Counted from the stretch's first letter, positions 10,301 to 21,151 are shown. The stretch is 64,000 bases of DNA from Cryptomeria japonica (GCF_030272615.1 NC_081407.1:263922574-263986573); one strand, 5' to 3'. The notes: a model not told the origin generated them from the letters alone. Made by a program: numbers and translations.

Positions 10301-11480
10301 CCTTCCTAAACTCAGATTCAAAGGAAAACCCAGCAAACCATTTTGCCCACCTACTGCAAAGAGGATACCTTTCATAATCAAAGCACCATCAAGCACTATC
10401 CCCACTGCCCCCTCAAGGCTCACAACTCCACCATCACCAATGTCACTCATCCCATCAAACGAACCAGTAATCCTATCAGCAACACCATTAGCAGCAGCAA
10501 CTGTATCAGAATCCGCAGCAGCTTCTATGGCCCCAGCAGTTCCTGCAGAAACCACTAAGTCACCACTGTCGATACTTCCAGTGACAAATCCATTAAACCC
10601 CATCACAATTCCTGCAGCACCGATCACCTCAAAGGTACATAAACCAATCACACCTGCAGTATTCAACTCCAGCGACATCCCAGTATGGTATAGCAATCGG
10701 ATGCTGGAAAGTGATTCAGAGACCGACTCACATGAGTGGGAATTTGATTCTGTACAGCTTAACACTTCAGATGAGGAAGACACATCACCACCTCCGCCAC
10801 GCAAAGACATTCCTGTTTACGGAGAAGCACAGATAAAGACCACTTGGGTACCTGAGCTGGAAACATCTTCCACAGACCCTACGTCTCATCCTACGCCTGA
10901 TTCTGACAGGGAGAGTACCATCAACGACCTTCACCACACTGTCTTAACCCTCACTGATACATCTCCCGCACTTAACTTAATCGATGAAGTAATGCCCATT
11001 ATCCACCCTGAACTCATCGAATGGAACCAACCAAATCCCCCATGTCTTGATTTCTTCCAGAATGATGAGGCTATCATTGACTTTTTGGAATTAAGGGATA
11101 ATCTACCAAGCGGGGATCACAAAGCTGGATTCGCCATTGAACTTAATAGCGCAGCATACTTCGGGGCGGATGCCAAACCCTTCAGCTGCAAAAATATAAC
11201 ATTAAAACATGGATCTTCCAGTGAAAACCACACTGTGGCACTATTTGATCCAATAAAAGTAAAAAGAAAGAGCGTATCCAACGGTGAAAACCTCTCTGAG
11301 GCGCCTGAGGATGAAGGGTTTGACATTCTCCCTGCTAATGCACAACAGGAACGATCAACGATCCTCATTGAGGAGACCAAAGAATACAATGTGGGGACTC
11401 CTGAAAACCCTCATATCATACATCTGGCATCTCTTCTCACTCCAGAGGAACAGCCTCGATTTATAGAGTTCTTCCAATAG
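7377..11480 (+). CDS. gag-pro: Gag-protease polyprotein with G-patch, element A unit 1
   Basis: 1367 codons from an ATG preceded by an A-rich leader. Residues about 1-25 are Arg/Ser-rich (MAQTRSRSRQR). The gag capsid-like domain spans about 150-330, with the WFSRL...F motif. The zinc finger C463-H466-H471-C476 follows the Tat-type CxxHx4Hx4C pattern. The aspartic protease carries D684-N685-G686 (VLIDNGAG). A G-patch-like segment covers about 928-975 (KGLLIMQRMGYDG). A Pro/Ser/Thr/Ala-rich then acidic spacer of roughly 300 residues leads to the stop. Gag packages element RNA and the protease matures the polyprotein. The ORF ends at TAG 11478-11480, but the same frame continues directly into RT, so pol is probably made as a fusion. 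S652 here is F in unit 2. Confidence 0.92.
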   Translation: MAQTRSRSRQREIEIEEEEDNLNEFQEALGGNVNDENPSSPTPSTIERVQHNPHFNRLFDEILRSNADAHFLRLAQEGAKLPSDFDLAQLRQASERQSRHEEERRRDPIRYNIPRGNPPPPPPNEMEMLRQQVANLAQQLHSGVKTNQFSLNDICPYPFDRNLYMPPFPRGFETPKFEKYRGKGDPRDHVREFHSACLEVAYEDTYLMRLFPQSLGGTTTSWFSRLPGGIRTFEELIQKFLSHYSYNIERDITMADLCNTKQKPGELFAVFLQRWRQMSSRRSLQLPERELVEIFISNLNEEMEFHLDVKDTDSFNDMITKGIKCERALIKKGLIKIFNEPTDAPRPRFNNDKPNFWNKNKNIVNDGVVDARTVQNAQPVVRFAGQNPPPQNNTNVPLNQGRITSHDEPRPRPQKQKRTYTPLGEPIETVLRQLLSQNLVTLPKLSNYEPQVKPAWWKDTEHCEFHQGRGHKTSNCHRLKDLIQDLIDRGEIEIEGHDPKTTNNDHQMFKNPLPSQDQRGPSTSSRGPDTTDYTQAAYNYTVNHLYDASEQIATITFKNPTSNCNVVTRRGKVTIKAAPQGTTSIPKQYNLVEQLDKTPALISILELLRLSPSHKTILDQALQEASVPANLNTDQFQAMVGNLKSSPCLTFSESDNSSFQQPHNASLHIEGFVNQHRIKRVLIDNGAGLNICTLQFFTALGYAIESVDPRKKITIKAYDDAERSSKGAVVLPIRVGPVVKHIICQVLDLPLPYNLLLGRPWIHAMQAVPSTYHQCIKFPHNGVEITILGDANPFAFCHNISHQPEITVPNNREAISSTSYVNPTSLASSNTPIPKQEKLKMKVAEEGPGEYNLSQLFCVGQMPTSPRTHGKPQQLLQQPLNMPACALTPFILGKSQEEETQDEDLAEWIYKDPITTDKPQVTLPTEQYGKGLLIMQRMGYDGQSALGYCKQGRHEPLLPEFKPKGNTGLGFEKEILPKLRFKGKPSKPFCPPTAKRIPFIIKAPSSTIPTAPSRLTTPPSPMSLIPSNEPVILSATPLAAATVSESAAASMAPAVPAETTKSPLSILPVTNPLNPITIPAAPITSKVHKPITPAVFNSSDIPVWYSNRMLESDSETDSHEWEFDSVQLNTSDEEDTSPPPPRKDIPVYGEAQIKTTWVPELETSSTDPTSHPTPDSDRESTINDLHHTVLTLTDTSPALNLIDEVMPIIHPELIEWNQPNPPCLDFFQNDEAIIDFLELRDNLPSGDHKAGFAIELNSAAYFGADAKPFSCKNITLKHGSSSENHTVALFDPIKVKRKSVSNGENLSEAPEDEGFDILPANAQQERSTILIEETKEYNVGTPENPHIIHLASLLTPEEQPRFIEFFQ

Positions 11481-11517
11481 CGTCAGATCAACTTTGCATG
11501 GTCATATGCAGACATGC
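11478..11517 (+). promoter_or_regulatory. In-frame TAG between gag-pro and pol, with possible downstream stem
   Basis: CAA-TAG-CGT separates two open parts of one frame. Residues after the stop (INFAWSYADMPGLDP) are typical RT N-terminal sequence, so the stop lies inside a homologous region. GCATG at 11496-11500 can pair with CATGC at 11513-11517, starting 15 nt after the stop. The context is not the full CARYYA readthrough consensus. Readthrough and a simple inactivating mutation are both possible. Confidence 0.5.
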
Positions 11518-14500
11518 CTGGGCTTGATCCTGATTTAGTCATGCATCATCTCACAGTAGCAAAAGGAGCCAAACCTGTCAAGCAGAAGCTTCGTAAGATG
11601 CATCCTCAGATTGCCGTACTAGTCAAAACAGAACTCAAGAAACTCCTAGATGTTGGTTTCATTAGACCAATTGATTACGCAGAATGGATCTCCAATATTG
11701 TGCCAGTCGGCAAACCAAAAGGGGGCATCCGCATTTGTATAGACTTCAGAGATCTGAATAAGGCATGTCCTAAGGATGACTTCCCCCTACCAAATATCGA
11801 CATCATAGTGGATCTAACAGCAGGACATGCGATGCTTTCACTCATGGATGGATTTTCAGGATATAATCAAATAAAGATCGCACCAGAAGATCAACATGAG
11901 ACAGCTTTCACATGTCCATGGGGCACATACTGCTGGAATGTAATGCCTTTTGGTCTAAAGAATGCAAGAGCGACCTATCAAAGAGCAATGACCACCATCT
12001 TCCATGACATGATGCATACTATGATGGAAGATTATGTGGATGATTTACTAGCAAAATCACTCACAAGAGAAGGACATCTCCATATCTTAGATCAAATCTT
12101 TGATAGACTGGAACAATATCATGTTCGAATCAACCCAAAGAAATGTGTCTTTGGAGTGACCTCCGGAAAGCTTCTAGGATACATTGTCTCAAGCAAAGGT
12201 ATTGAGGTTGACCCAGCAAAGGTTAAGGCAATAATGGACATGCCACCTCCACGGAATATCAGTCAGCTAAGGACACTACAAGGACGGCTTCAATCCATCC
12301 GCAGATTCATTGCACAATTAGCCGATAAGTGTCACCCATTCACACACCTGCTACACAAGAACATCCGCTTTCAGTGGGATGACAGATGCCAGCAAGCATT
12401 TCAGGCGCTTAAAGACTATCTCATGAATCCACCATTGTTGATGCCACCAGATCCAAGTAGACCATTATTGCTCTATATCTCAGCAACAAGTACAGCATTG
12501 GGTGTACTACTGGCACAACATAATGCAGAAGGAAAAGAGTGTGCTATTTACTACATCTCTCGTACACTGGTTGGCTATGAACTCAATTACACACCTATTG
12601 AGCGAGCTTGCCTAGCAGTAATCCTGGCAGCCACTAAATTGCGGCACTATCTATTAACACACAAGGTACAACTCATTGCAAAGATTGATCCACTCAAGTA
12701 TTTACTCAACAAAGCAGCATTGACAGGTCGCTTAGCTAAATGGGTAATGATTCTAAGTGAATTCGACATCGAGTATGTGGACCGTAAAGCTATCAAAGGT
12801 CAGGTCATTGCAGATCAGTTGGCTGATGCACCTCTCATAGGCGATCATCCTCTCATTTCCAATTTTCCAGATGAAGAGATATTCATGATTACAGAAGCAC
12901 AGTCATGGAAATTATACTTTGATGGTTCATACACTAGGCACGGCTCGGGGGCAGGCATTCTGTTTATCACACCTCAGGGTGATAGCATCCCGAAGTCTTA
13001 CAGGCTCACATTTCCATGCACCAACAACATAGCAGAGTATGAGGCCTTGATCACCGGACTTAGGTTAGCCGTACAATGGAAATTACAAGAACTACAAGTA
13101 TATGGCGATTCCCAACTAGTCATTCGACAAGCAATAGATGAGTATCAGACCAAGGATGATAAACTCATGCCATATAAGCAAATGGTGGACACTCTAAAGA
13201 CATCATTTACTACTATCACTTTTGAGCAGATACCAAGAGATCAGAATCGAGCTGCTGATGCCATGGCTACCATCGCATCTCTCTTAGATCTTCCACAGAA
13301 TTCAACACGCTACGAGTTCTTGGTAGAACAGCTTTGGATTCCCGCTTATGATATCCCCGAATCCGAAATGATATGTCGCCTTGTCGGTTCTGAATCCCCA
13401 TGGTATGGTGAGTTCTACACTTATCTCCGTGATCACACCCTTCCTCCCAACCAATCAAATAATCAACGTAAAACCTTCATTCGCCAAACTGCTCGATATA
13501 CCATTATTGCTGAAACCCTATACCGACGCAGTCTTGATGGTACTCTCCTTCGATGTCTAGAACAAGGTGAGATAACAAAGGCTTTGGAAGAGGTACATGA
13601 AGGAATTTGCGGGACTCACTCAAGTGGTCCATCACTAGCCAAGAAGATCATGCGAGCTGGATACTATTGGCCATCTATGGAAAAGGATTCCTACTACTTT
13701 GTTAGGAAGTGCAAAAAATGTCAAGTTCACGGTGACCTGATAAATGCACCAGCACAGGAACTGCAACCAATCACAACACCATGGCCTTTTTGTCAATGGG
13801 GCCTTGACCTTGTGGGTAAGATTCATCCATCTTCATCCAATGGCCATAAATTCATTATTACCGCTACCGAATATTTCACCAAGTGGATCGAAGCTGTTCC
13901 ACTTACCCAAGTCACCAGCAAGCAGATCGCCTCATTCATCCTCAATTACATCATCTGCCGGTATGGTGTGCCCATGTCCATTGTCACAGATAACGGTCTT
14001 CCTTTCAAAAATCAGGATGTCCGTGAGCTTTGTGAGAAATTTCATATCCAACACCGCTTTTCCACTCCCTATTACCCACAAGGCAATGGTCAGGCCGAAG
14101 CATCCAATAAAAACATATTGAGAATCCTAAAGAAGACAGTCAATGATGCCGGTCGTGATTGGCATGTTCAATTGAATCCAGCATTATGGGCATATCGAAC
14201 TAGCATTCGAACCCCTACAGGTGCAACTCCTTATTCATTGGTCTATGGTGCTGAAGCTATCTTACCTATTGAGGTCGAGATACCATCCTTACGAGTTTCC
14301 TTGCATAATCTCATCGATGATGAAGCATACAGAGTCTCACGCCTTCAGGACTTGGAGCTACTTGATGAGAAGCGACAAGCTGCATACAACCATCTCAAAG
14401 CCTATCAGCAGCGCATGAGTAGAAGCTACAATCACCGAGTTAGACCTCGTACATTTGAGGTAGGTGATCTTGTTCTTCGAGAGAATCCTCGCAACCAACC

Positions 14501-14657
14501 AAACAGAGAACATCAAGGCAAGTTTGAATCAAATTGGCTAGGCCCATATGTTGTCACTGCTGTATTTGGGTCTGGGGCATATCAGTTGGCTACATCAGAA
14601 GGAGAACCGCTCGCAGATCCAATCAACAGCATGCACCTCAAACGGTTTTACACATAA
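11481..14657 (+). CDS. pol: Pol: reverse transcriptase, two RNase H domains, integrase, element A unit 1
   Basis: Open from the codon after the TAG; the first ATG is at 11514, and residues are numbered from it. RT has the YVDD catalytic box at 174-177. The native RNase H follows from about 320 (YISATSTALGVLLAQ). A second, archaeal-type RNase H starts near 465 with D470 (LYFDGSY) and includes AEYEAL and GDSQLV. Integrase has the zinc-binding H695-H702-C733-C736 and catalytic D765, D826, E862, the last two with 35 residues between them. It ends near the LGPYVV region typical of gypsy integrase C-termini. The order RT-RH-aRH-INT is that of the Tat group. All catalytic residues are present, so this could be a functional enzyme if translated. 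There is no chromodomain. Confidence 0.95.
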   Translation, partial: RQINFAWSYADMPGLDPDLVMHHLTVAKGAKPVKQKLRKMHPQIAVLVKTELKKLLDVGFIRPIDYAEWISNIVPVGKPKGGIRICIDFRDLNKACPKDDFPLPNIDIIVDLTAGHAMLSLMDGFSGYNQIKIAPEDQHETAFTCPWGTYCWNVMPFGLKNARATYQRAMTTIFHDMMHTMMEDYVDDLLAKSLTREGHLHILDQIFDRLEQYHVRINPKKCVFGVTSGKLLGYIVSSKGIEVDPAKVKAIMDMPPPRNISQLRTLQGRLQSIRRFIAQLADKCHPFTHLLHKNIRFQWDDRCQQAFQALKDYLMNPPLLMPPDPSRPLLLYISATSTALGVLLAQHNAEGKECAIYYISRTLVGYELNYTPIERACLAVILAATKLRHYLLTHKVQLIAKIDPLKYLLNKAALTGRLAKWVMILSEFDIEYVDRKAIKGQVIADQLADAPLIGDHPLISNFPDEEIFMITEAQSWKLYFDGSYTRHGSGAGILFITPQGDSIPKSYRLTFPCTNNIAEYEALITGLRLAVQWKLQELQVYGDSQLVIRQAIDEYQTKDDKLMPYKQMVDTLKTSFTTITFEQIPRDQNRAADAMATIASLLDLPQNSTRYEFLVEQLWIPAYDIPESEMICRLVGSESPWYGEFYTYLRDHTLPPNQSNNQRKTFIRQTARYTIIAETLYRRSLDGTLLRCLEQGEITKALEEVHEGICGTHSSGPSLAKKIMRAGYYWPSMEKDSYYFVRKCKKCQVHGDLINAPAQELQPITTPWPFCQWGLDLVGKIHPSSSNGHKFIITATEYFTKWIEAVPLTQVTSKQIASFILNYIICRYGVPMSIVTDNGLPFKNQDVRELCEKFHIQHRFSTPYYPQGNGQAEASNKNILRILKKTVNDAGRDWHVQLNPALWAYRTSIRTPTGATPYSLVYGAEAILPIEVEIPSLRVSLHNLIDDEAYRVSRLQDLELLDEKRQAAYNHLKAYQQRMSRSYNHRVRPRTFEVGDLVLRENPRNQPNREHQGKFESNWLGPYVVTAVFGSGAYQLATSEGEPLADPINSMHLKRFYT

Positions 14658-14815
14658 GCTGTACAGAGCATCAGGCTCCCCTGCCTATTATAAAATACCA
14701 AAAAACATTCAGAAAAATGTCCTGAAGAAAATATAAAAACATTCAAAAAAGTAAAGAAAAATCATGCATCCAAACGGTGAACAACCACTCCGGTGGCACC
14801 TTGGGTAAAAACGAT

Positions 14816-14840
14816 GGTGAAAACCTGGCAAACAGGCGCC
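14816..14840 (+). other. Conserved 25-nt hairpin motif, element A unit 1
   Basis: Outer stem GGTG/CGCC and inner stem CCTG/CAGG close a GCAAA loop, with AAAA on the 5' side between the stems. It is preceded by a second small stem, CCAC/GTGG (about 14785-14796). Diverged copies with compensatory changes occur in B at 38805, 39579 and 39684. Confidence 0.6.
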
Positions 14841-16544
14841 ACTCGTAAAGGCTATGGCTCCATTATCTTTCAGACTTGTGGCGATCACATCTACTTCATA
14901 CATACATCCATCCATCCATCAACCATGGCTTGTTATTCCTCTGCAATTATGATAGTACTCCATACATCTCGCATCCCGCTTTTTCATAGTCATGTCTAAA
15001 ACTGGGGGCAATGCCTTTAACCTATTGATGGAAGTGGATTCTACATTGTCTTATGATTCATTAAGTTCTTCATTCAAACAATCATCAAAAATCCAAAAAC
15101 ATTCAAAAATATCTCGCAAAAATACCAAAAACATTCAAAACAATTCAAAATCCAAAAACATCGACAAAACCATTGAAAAATCACACAAAAACATGGCAAC
15201 ACCTTGTACATACTCATCCATGCAGATACCAAAACAAACATTGCGACAAACTACTCACACAAATGACCACTTATCACTCGACCAACACAATCAACATCTA
15301 CAATCCAAACTGTCTTTAAAAACAAGGATGCATCCTTCCTTACCAAAACAAAGACAAAAGTGACGTTTTCTTTGACAAGAAAATTATGTTAAGCTATCAA
15401 ATGCTTGGTTGATTTATGAGTACAATCATTTGTTTATCTGTATCGGGATCTTTCAGCATTGTTTTGTATCGTTTGTGCATTATTTCCGATGAAGTTCTGG
15501 GACATGTACTAATGGTGTCTACGTGGGAAGTTCACCAAGCTACGTGATCTTATGCAAAATGCAGTCATAGATCACTACGGCTTGCTGACTACAGCGTATA
15601 CCTCGACCATATGAGCATGAACCATTACCAAGGATCCATATTCTTTATTCTTTATGTATATATTGTTTGTTTGCAGGTACAATTCTCTTTCTTTGGTTCC
15701 TCCTACCTCATCCAAACTGGATAAAGGTTTTATCTCTTATTACGGTATGCACTTGTCTCAGGATATGATCAGCCTAAGATCAAGGAGGACGTTCCAAGTC
15801 ATGCATGAAAGGAGATAATCCTTATCTGTTCCGCAAGAAATACTCAGGTCAACTTGATCCATTATATCAAGTTGCTTGTATTAACTTGCTATATCAAATC
15901 CATGTAAGAAATACTCTGGTCATCTTGAATCTTTATGTCAAGTTGCTTGTATTTTCTTACAACATTTTAAAGCTCAATGATGAAAAATAATGCACCATGG
16001 ATCGTCATTCCATCTGATTTGTATATATTGCATTTCGTTGCATTCCAACCATCCATACATTCATAAATAGCTGCATATCATGCATACATAGTAATGACAA
16101 TGGATACTCTATTTTCCTCTTCTTCCATAGGAATGTAATAGGTCCTCCATTTCTTCTATCTAACATTGCACCCCCCTCCACCCTCCCCATCTCAATAATC
16201 AGCATCACATACCCTACATCGTGTCCCAATCAGCCTAATCAAGCCACGTTCATCACCATCCATCTCTAACTAGGAGGGATTGTGTTTCCTATCGTAAGTC
16301 ATCCAATAAGTCAAGAAAGTTACTCTATTTGCACAAATACATCGACTCCCACACACCTAGACTATCAACAGATACTCTGATCAAGTATCTTCGGGTCTCA
16401 ACAGGTAATCGATTATGGTAATCCTAGACTACATCAGGCATTTATCATAATGACCTAGTCTCAACGGGGCTGCCATGATTCCCCACAACCATCCATCACA
16501 CGCACACACTATCAATTGATCAACCAATCAAACACAATCCAACG

Positions 16545-16626
16545 GACAATTACATCAATTGTCTACGTCTCAACGAGTATTTTGCTTCATATACCTTGAC
16601 TTCATCGGACAATTACGTCAATTGTC
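16545..16626 (+). repeat. Palindromic repeats in element A 3' region
   Basis: GACAATTACATCAATTGTC at 16545-16563 and GACAATTACGTCAATTGTC at 16608-16626, with 7-bp arms and a period of 63 bp. A weaker third version lies near 16683-16705. CTCAACRGG-like words recur in the same stretch. Repeated in unit 2 at +14,223. Confidence 0.6.
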
Positions 16627-17075
16627 TAAGTCACCATCAGGTCACTTTGATTCACTTACTCAGACTTTATCATGTCCAAGCGACCAACTGACATCAACTG
16701 TCACGCTTTGACTTGACCGGGGCAATTAAACCGATTGCACCAGATTGTCCAACCAATTTTGATCAATTGTATAGCATCAATCCAAACCCCACACTACATC
16801 TGTTGTATCTCTTGCATGACCTCAGGGTACTCGCTGGCTTGTTGTTTCTTCATATTCACTCCATTTTCTCCCATTCTTTCATCATTAGTTCTAATTTCTT
16901 CTATTCTACCTCCCCTCCACTTTGCATTCTTTTTCGAGAGATCGCTCGATTTTTCAAAAAAAAAATTTGGCCCATCTCTCGAGGGGGCATACCACCCATT
17001 AAATTTACATTTTATGGGGCATTTCTTCACACCTATTTTTCTTTCTTTGAAACGACGCGATAAACCGCACCGTCT

Positions 17076-17089
17076 CAAAGAGGGGCAAA
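17076..17089 (+). other. Element A polypurine tract, unit 1
   Basis: CAAAGAGGGGCAAA directly precedes LTR2 and would prime plus-strand synthesis. The identical 14 bases precede the B 3' LTR. Confidence 0.85.
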
Positions 17090-18865
17090 TGTAGTCACAT
17101 AAATTTGTCCACTTAATTAAATGAATACTTAGTATTTATTTGATTATTTAACCATCAATTAATAATTAATTAAATTAATATTTAATTAATTCATCTTAAC
17201 CCTATTCTCCTATTAATTAAATAAATTATTCAATTTATTTGATTTAATTCACTTAACCAAATTCAGACCATTAATTAAATAAATAAATCATATTTATTTA
17301 ATTAAATCTTCTCTCACATTTAAATAAATTAATATTTATTTAGAACCCCCAAAATCCCACCTCTCACATTTAAATAAATAAATCATTTATTTAAATCACC
17401 TTTATCCTCTACCCACTTGCATTTTCCTACAAAAGCAAGTTGCACAATTATTTTAAATAAATAATTTATTTAAATCACCTTTATCCTCACCCACTTGAAA
17501 CCTTTAATGGTTTCCCTTAAAGTAGTCAAACTTGATGGCTTTAAAGTCTTCAAACTTGATGGCTTCCTTCTATAGTCTTCTTAAGACTTTAATGGTTTTC
17601 CTTAAAGTCTTCAAGCCTTTAATGGTTTCCCTCAAAGTCTTCAAGCATTTTAAATGCTTTATCTTCATTTTTCTCATTTAAATAAATTAATATTTATTTG
17701 AATATTTATCCAAATGCAAATTACACCATTTAATTGAAATAAATGATTTTATTTTAATTGAAAATACCAAAATTTCTCCCACTTGCATTTTCCTACAAAA
17801 TCCACTTGCATGCCTAAACCCCTTCTAAATTCTTCTAAACCCTTCCTAATTAGCCTAATCCATCCCCTAAATATTGTCACATTCCTAAGCAAATTGGAGT
17901 CACTTCTCAAAGACTCCAAAGTCTTTGAAAAGCAATTAATGCTTTGTGTGTTCAACAAATTAACCCTCAAAGTCTTGGATAACCTTTGAAAGCTTCCAAC
18001 CTTCAACCACTAAATGGCTCAAAGTCTTGGATAACCTTTGAAAGCTTTCAACCTTCAACCACTTAATCCCCAAAGTCTCCAATAACCATTAATGGTTAAT
18101 TCAACCCTCCCACATGGTTAAAACATTTGTTTTGACTCAACCTCTACCCAACCCAAAGGTCTCATCAGGCCATTAATGCTTTGACCATGATTATCTCTTA
18201 AACATTTGCACAAAGGTTTATCCTTGGATTAACTCTTAATCCAATGGGTAATCTTAATTTAGACTTGACCCTTACCTTCTAGATAACCATGAGGTCTTCT
18301 CAGGCCTTTAATGCCTCCAACCTCTTCTCTCAACCCAATCCTATGTTGAAACTTGTCACCATTTTATTGGTGCCAATTGTGCACATGGATCCCCAACTTT
18401 CAATCCTAACCCTTGTTAAGATTGCTCAATCTTAACCCTTCATTTCTCTATTTCTTCTATAAATAGAACCCTTCTCCTCAAGCAAAAGGAGAAGCATTTT
18501 AGAGTATTGTTGTTATACTGGCATTAGCATAGAGCTTTTTCATAGCATCACTATCTACTCTTGCATAGTATTTGCTTATCATATTCAACCATCTTGAATC
18601 TCCATATGGCATCCATGGCTAGTGCTAAAAGCTGAGAGCTACACTCATTTGGGACTTGGAGAGGAGAGGAACAAGGGAGGAGCAACTATGAGCATCTTGA
18701 TTAGCTATTTCATTCTATGTTTATATGCTTTCTATTTCATGCTTAATATCTCTCTTGATATGCCTGTTTAGGATAATCTTTTGTTTCTAACACTAACGTT
18801 TGTTTCTTGTGCTCTTGTGTGTGTTGCCATCAAACAGATTTTCTAATCCTTTTTGCAGAGCATCA
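17090..18865 (+). repeat. Element A LTR2 (shared middle LTR)
   Basis: Serves as 3' LTR of unit 1 and 5' LTR of unit 2. It lacks CCTAG on either side, as expected if it arose by recombination rather than insertion. No difference from LTR1 was noticed. Confidence 0.95.
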
Positions 18866-18867
18866 TT

Positions 18868-18885
18868 TGGTGAACCCGACGTGAA
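18868..18885 (+). other. Element A primer-binding site, second unit (tRNA-Trp type)
   Basis: Same 18 bases as at 4645-4662, two bases after LTR2. Confidence 0.8.
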
Positions 18886-20626
18886 TCCAAACACCAAAAA
18901 GATCAATTTTTTTTTTTTTAACCAATAACATGTTTGAATGTTGAAAATGTCACACAGGTTGCGATTTTGACACTGTTTTGGTGCGTTTGGCATTATTTTG
19001 GCGCTATTCCCCCTGTTTCAGTGCTTTTCCCTTCTCTGTCTTTCCCTTTCTTTTAATACGTTTGTGTTAAATAGTGCCTCTGTTCAAACGCAGACTAGCG
19101 CTATTGTAACAAAACGTTGTACAAATCACTTTGTAACCAAAAAAAATAAAAAACCAAAAAAAAAAAAAAAAAAAAATTTAGGCTTGTAGAAGCCCACCAA
19201 ATAGGCGGATTTCACTAACTATTTTTTCTCTTTTGTGCAGATTTAAATTAGATTAAAGAGTAGATTTATATTTTTTACTAACTTGTTTTTGAAGTTGGTT
19301 TTAAAAATGAATTCACTTTTTATTTCGGTTTAAAATTAACTTCACATTTCAAGTTTGGGCTTTTAAAAAAGAATCACACATTTGTTTGGGGCTCTTAAAA
19401 AGAATTTCATTGTTCAAAGGTAAAAAGAACCACAAACTTATACAAAAACAACTTTATTTTTTTTGCAAGTTAGGAAACAAACTTCGTTTTGGTGCTTAAA
19501 ATCAACAAGGCAAATTTTATTTCTTGCATCAAGATAAAACTCACAATCCACACTTCCATTTTTGGTGCAAATAAAATTCACAATCAACTTGTCTCATTTT
19601 TAAAGCAATCTTACTTCATGCAAACGTGTTTTTCATTAAGTTGACCAGGATTTTCAAATTCTAGTTTACTCAAACAATTGCCTTTGAAAATTAAAAAGAA
19701 CACCATGATTGTTGGAGCAACATCTCCAAATAGTTAGATCACATTGCAATGACAGATTAAAAAGAACAAGTGTTTTTCGTGCTTGGCACACTTGTGCAAA
19801 GAGTTGGTCGAGTGGTCCTACTTCTAACACACACTATCCTCTCCCTTGGCTTTCGTGGTCCTAGGTGCAAGAGAAAAGTGTTAGTAACACTCAAAATTTT
19901 ATCTTTTTAAGAGAGGCCTGCCAAGAGACACATCACTCTTGGGAATGACCTTGAGCGGTAAATCCTTCGAGCCACTATAGAAATCAGGTGTGAGCGAAAG
20001 CTGTAGCCTTGGGTATAGCTGTTCCTACAGTGTAACTGGCCGAAAGGACAAATGGGCCCCACCACCAGTTACAAGGCTCTTAAGTGAGTCACTGCAGAAT
20101 GAACTTATGTCCAAAAACATCGAACATGACTAAACACCTTTAAGTAGTAGCCCACCCGTTCTATTGATTGAGGATATTTGAGGTATAATTTAGTGCAAGA
20201 GCATAGATGGTTTTGCTCCCAAGATACTCACCATACATATTTCCTTGAGTAGAAACATAGCTTTTTGAAAGGTCACTTGTGGCTTGATAAAAGTGGTGAC
20301 TCCCCCATCATAGGGATCATCTATTTGTTATGCTCGTGCAAGACTTAGTATATCACATCCTTACCTGCCACGGCGGGATTCATAAGGTATGTAGTACCAA
20401 AGTCGAAGAAATATCAAGATGTGGGCTAAATTTATCACAACTGGCCATTTGACCTTAGGGATAAAAAGTGTTTGAAGTGTGTTCGTTTTACAGACCTAGT
20501 GCGAATTGAGCCGACTTCAGGCTTTGGAAATACACCTTAAAATAAATCTAAAGGAAGGGTCAAAAACAAGTCCAAGGATTGGGTTGATCTAGACCCATAC
20601 TCATTTGTGCCTTTGAGGCTACAATC
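18886..20626 (+). other. Element A 5' leader, second copy; no gene seen
   Basis: Copy of 4663-6403. The T13 and A21 homopolymers have exactly the same lengths as in unit 1, which points to a very recent duplication or an assembly duplication. Confidence 0.6.
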
Positions 20627-21151
20627 TTGTGTTTGTGTGCTTGCTTTGTTTTCTTGTCAAAGAAAAATCAGAAAATCAATCCCAAAAACAAAGTATTCAT
20701 CCAACATCTGTCAACACAACCAAAAATACCAAAAACAAAGTGCAAACAAACAAAGAGTCAAAAATTTATGACCATTCTTCACATCTTGCGAAAGAAGAAG
20801 TGTCATCAGAATATTACCTTGAAAAGAAGACCATTAAGCTCAAAGGCTTTGATCAAAAGGAGGAAATTCTTCTATCTCAATAGACAAATCTTTGTCTCAC
20901 ATAGAGTCTTTCTACATCGCATGCGTCTCTATCTTCAAGGTAAAACAAACGAGTTTGATTCCGAATCATTGAACCGCAGAGCTTTTATGCAATATAGAGC
21001 TCTGAGTTATCACAAAAATCAAGGAGGAAAGATTAATCCCAACTTCTTCTCAAACATCTGTATCACCTACAACACAGCTCGAGAAATGCCACCAACGCCT
21101 GAAAGGGAAGAAGTAGAGTTTGTTCCATTTGTAACACAAAGTTTTTATTAA
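20627..21151 (+). CDS. Small basic upstream ORF, element A unit 2
   Basis: 174 codons, same translation as 6404-6928; function unknown. Confidence 0.35.
   Translation: MCLCACFVFLSKKNQKINPKNKVFIQHLSTQPKIPKTKCKQTKSQKFMTILHILRKKKCHQNITLKRRPLSSKALIKRRKFFYLNRQIFVSHRVFLHRMRLYLQGKTNEFDSESLNRRAFMQYRALSYHKNQGGKINPNFFSNICITYNTAREMPPTPEREEVEFVPFVTQSFY

Larger units (their letters stand above)
14658..17075 (+). other. Element A 3' noncoding region, unit 1
   Basis: About 2.4 kb between pol and the polypurine tract. It holds AAAACATTCAAAAA-type repeats (14700-15200), the hairpin at 14816-14840, a C-rich run near 16171-16179, palindromic repeats (16545-16626 and nearby) and GAGGGGGCATA at 16981-16991. Open frames such as 14992-15363 are low-complexity Lys/Asn/Ser-rich and unsupported as genes. 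Confidence 0.6.

Noticed and set aside
10202-10810. 202-codon minus-strand ORF opposite A gag-pro (also 24425-25033)
   Set aside because: It is antisense to the Pro/Ser/Ala-rich spacer; the sense frame is longer and has recognised domains on both sides.
7377-14657. Element A as an endogenous pararetrovirus
   Set aside because: It has true LTRs with a target duplication, a tRNA-Trp primer site and an integrase with D,D35E, and no movement protein; this is a Ty3/gypsy retrotransposon.
14992-15363. 123-codon ORF after A pol as an envelope or accessory gene
   Set aside because: Low-complexity Lys/Asn/Ser/Gln translation of AAAACATTC repeats, with no membrane segment or domain.
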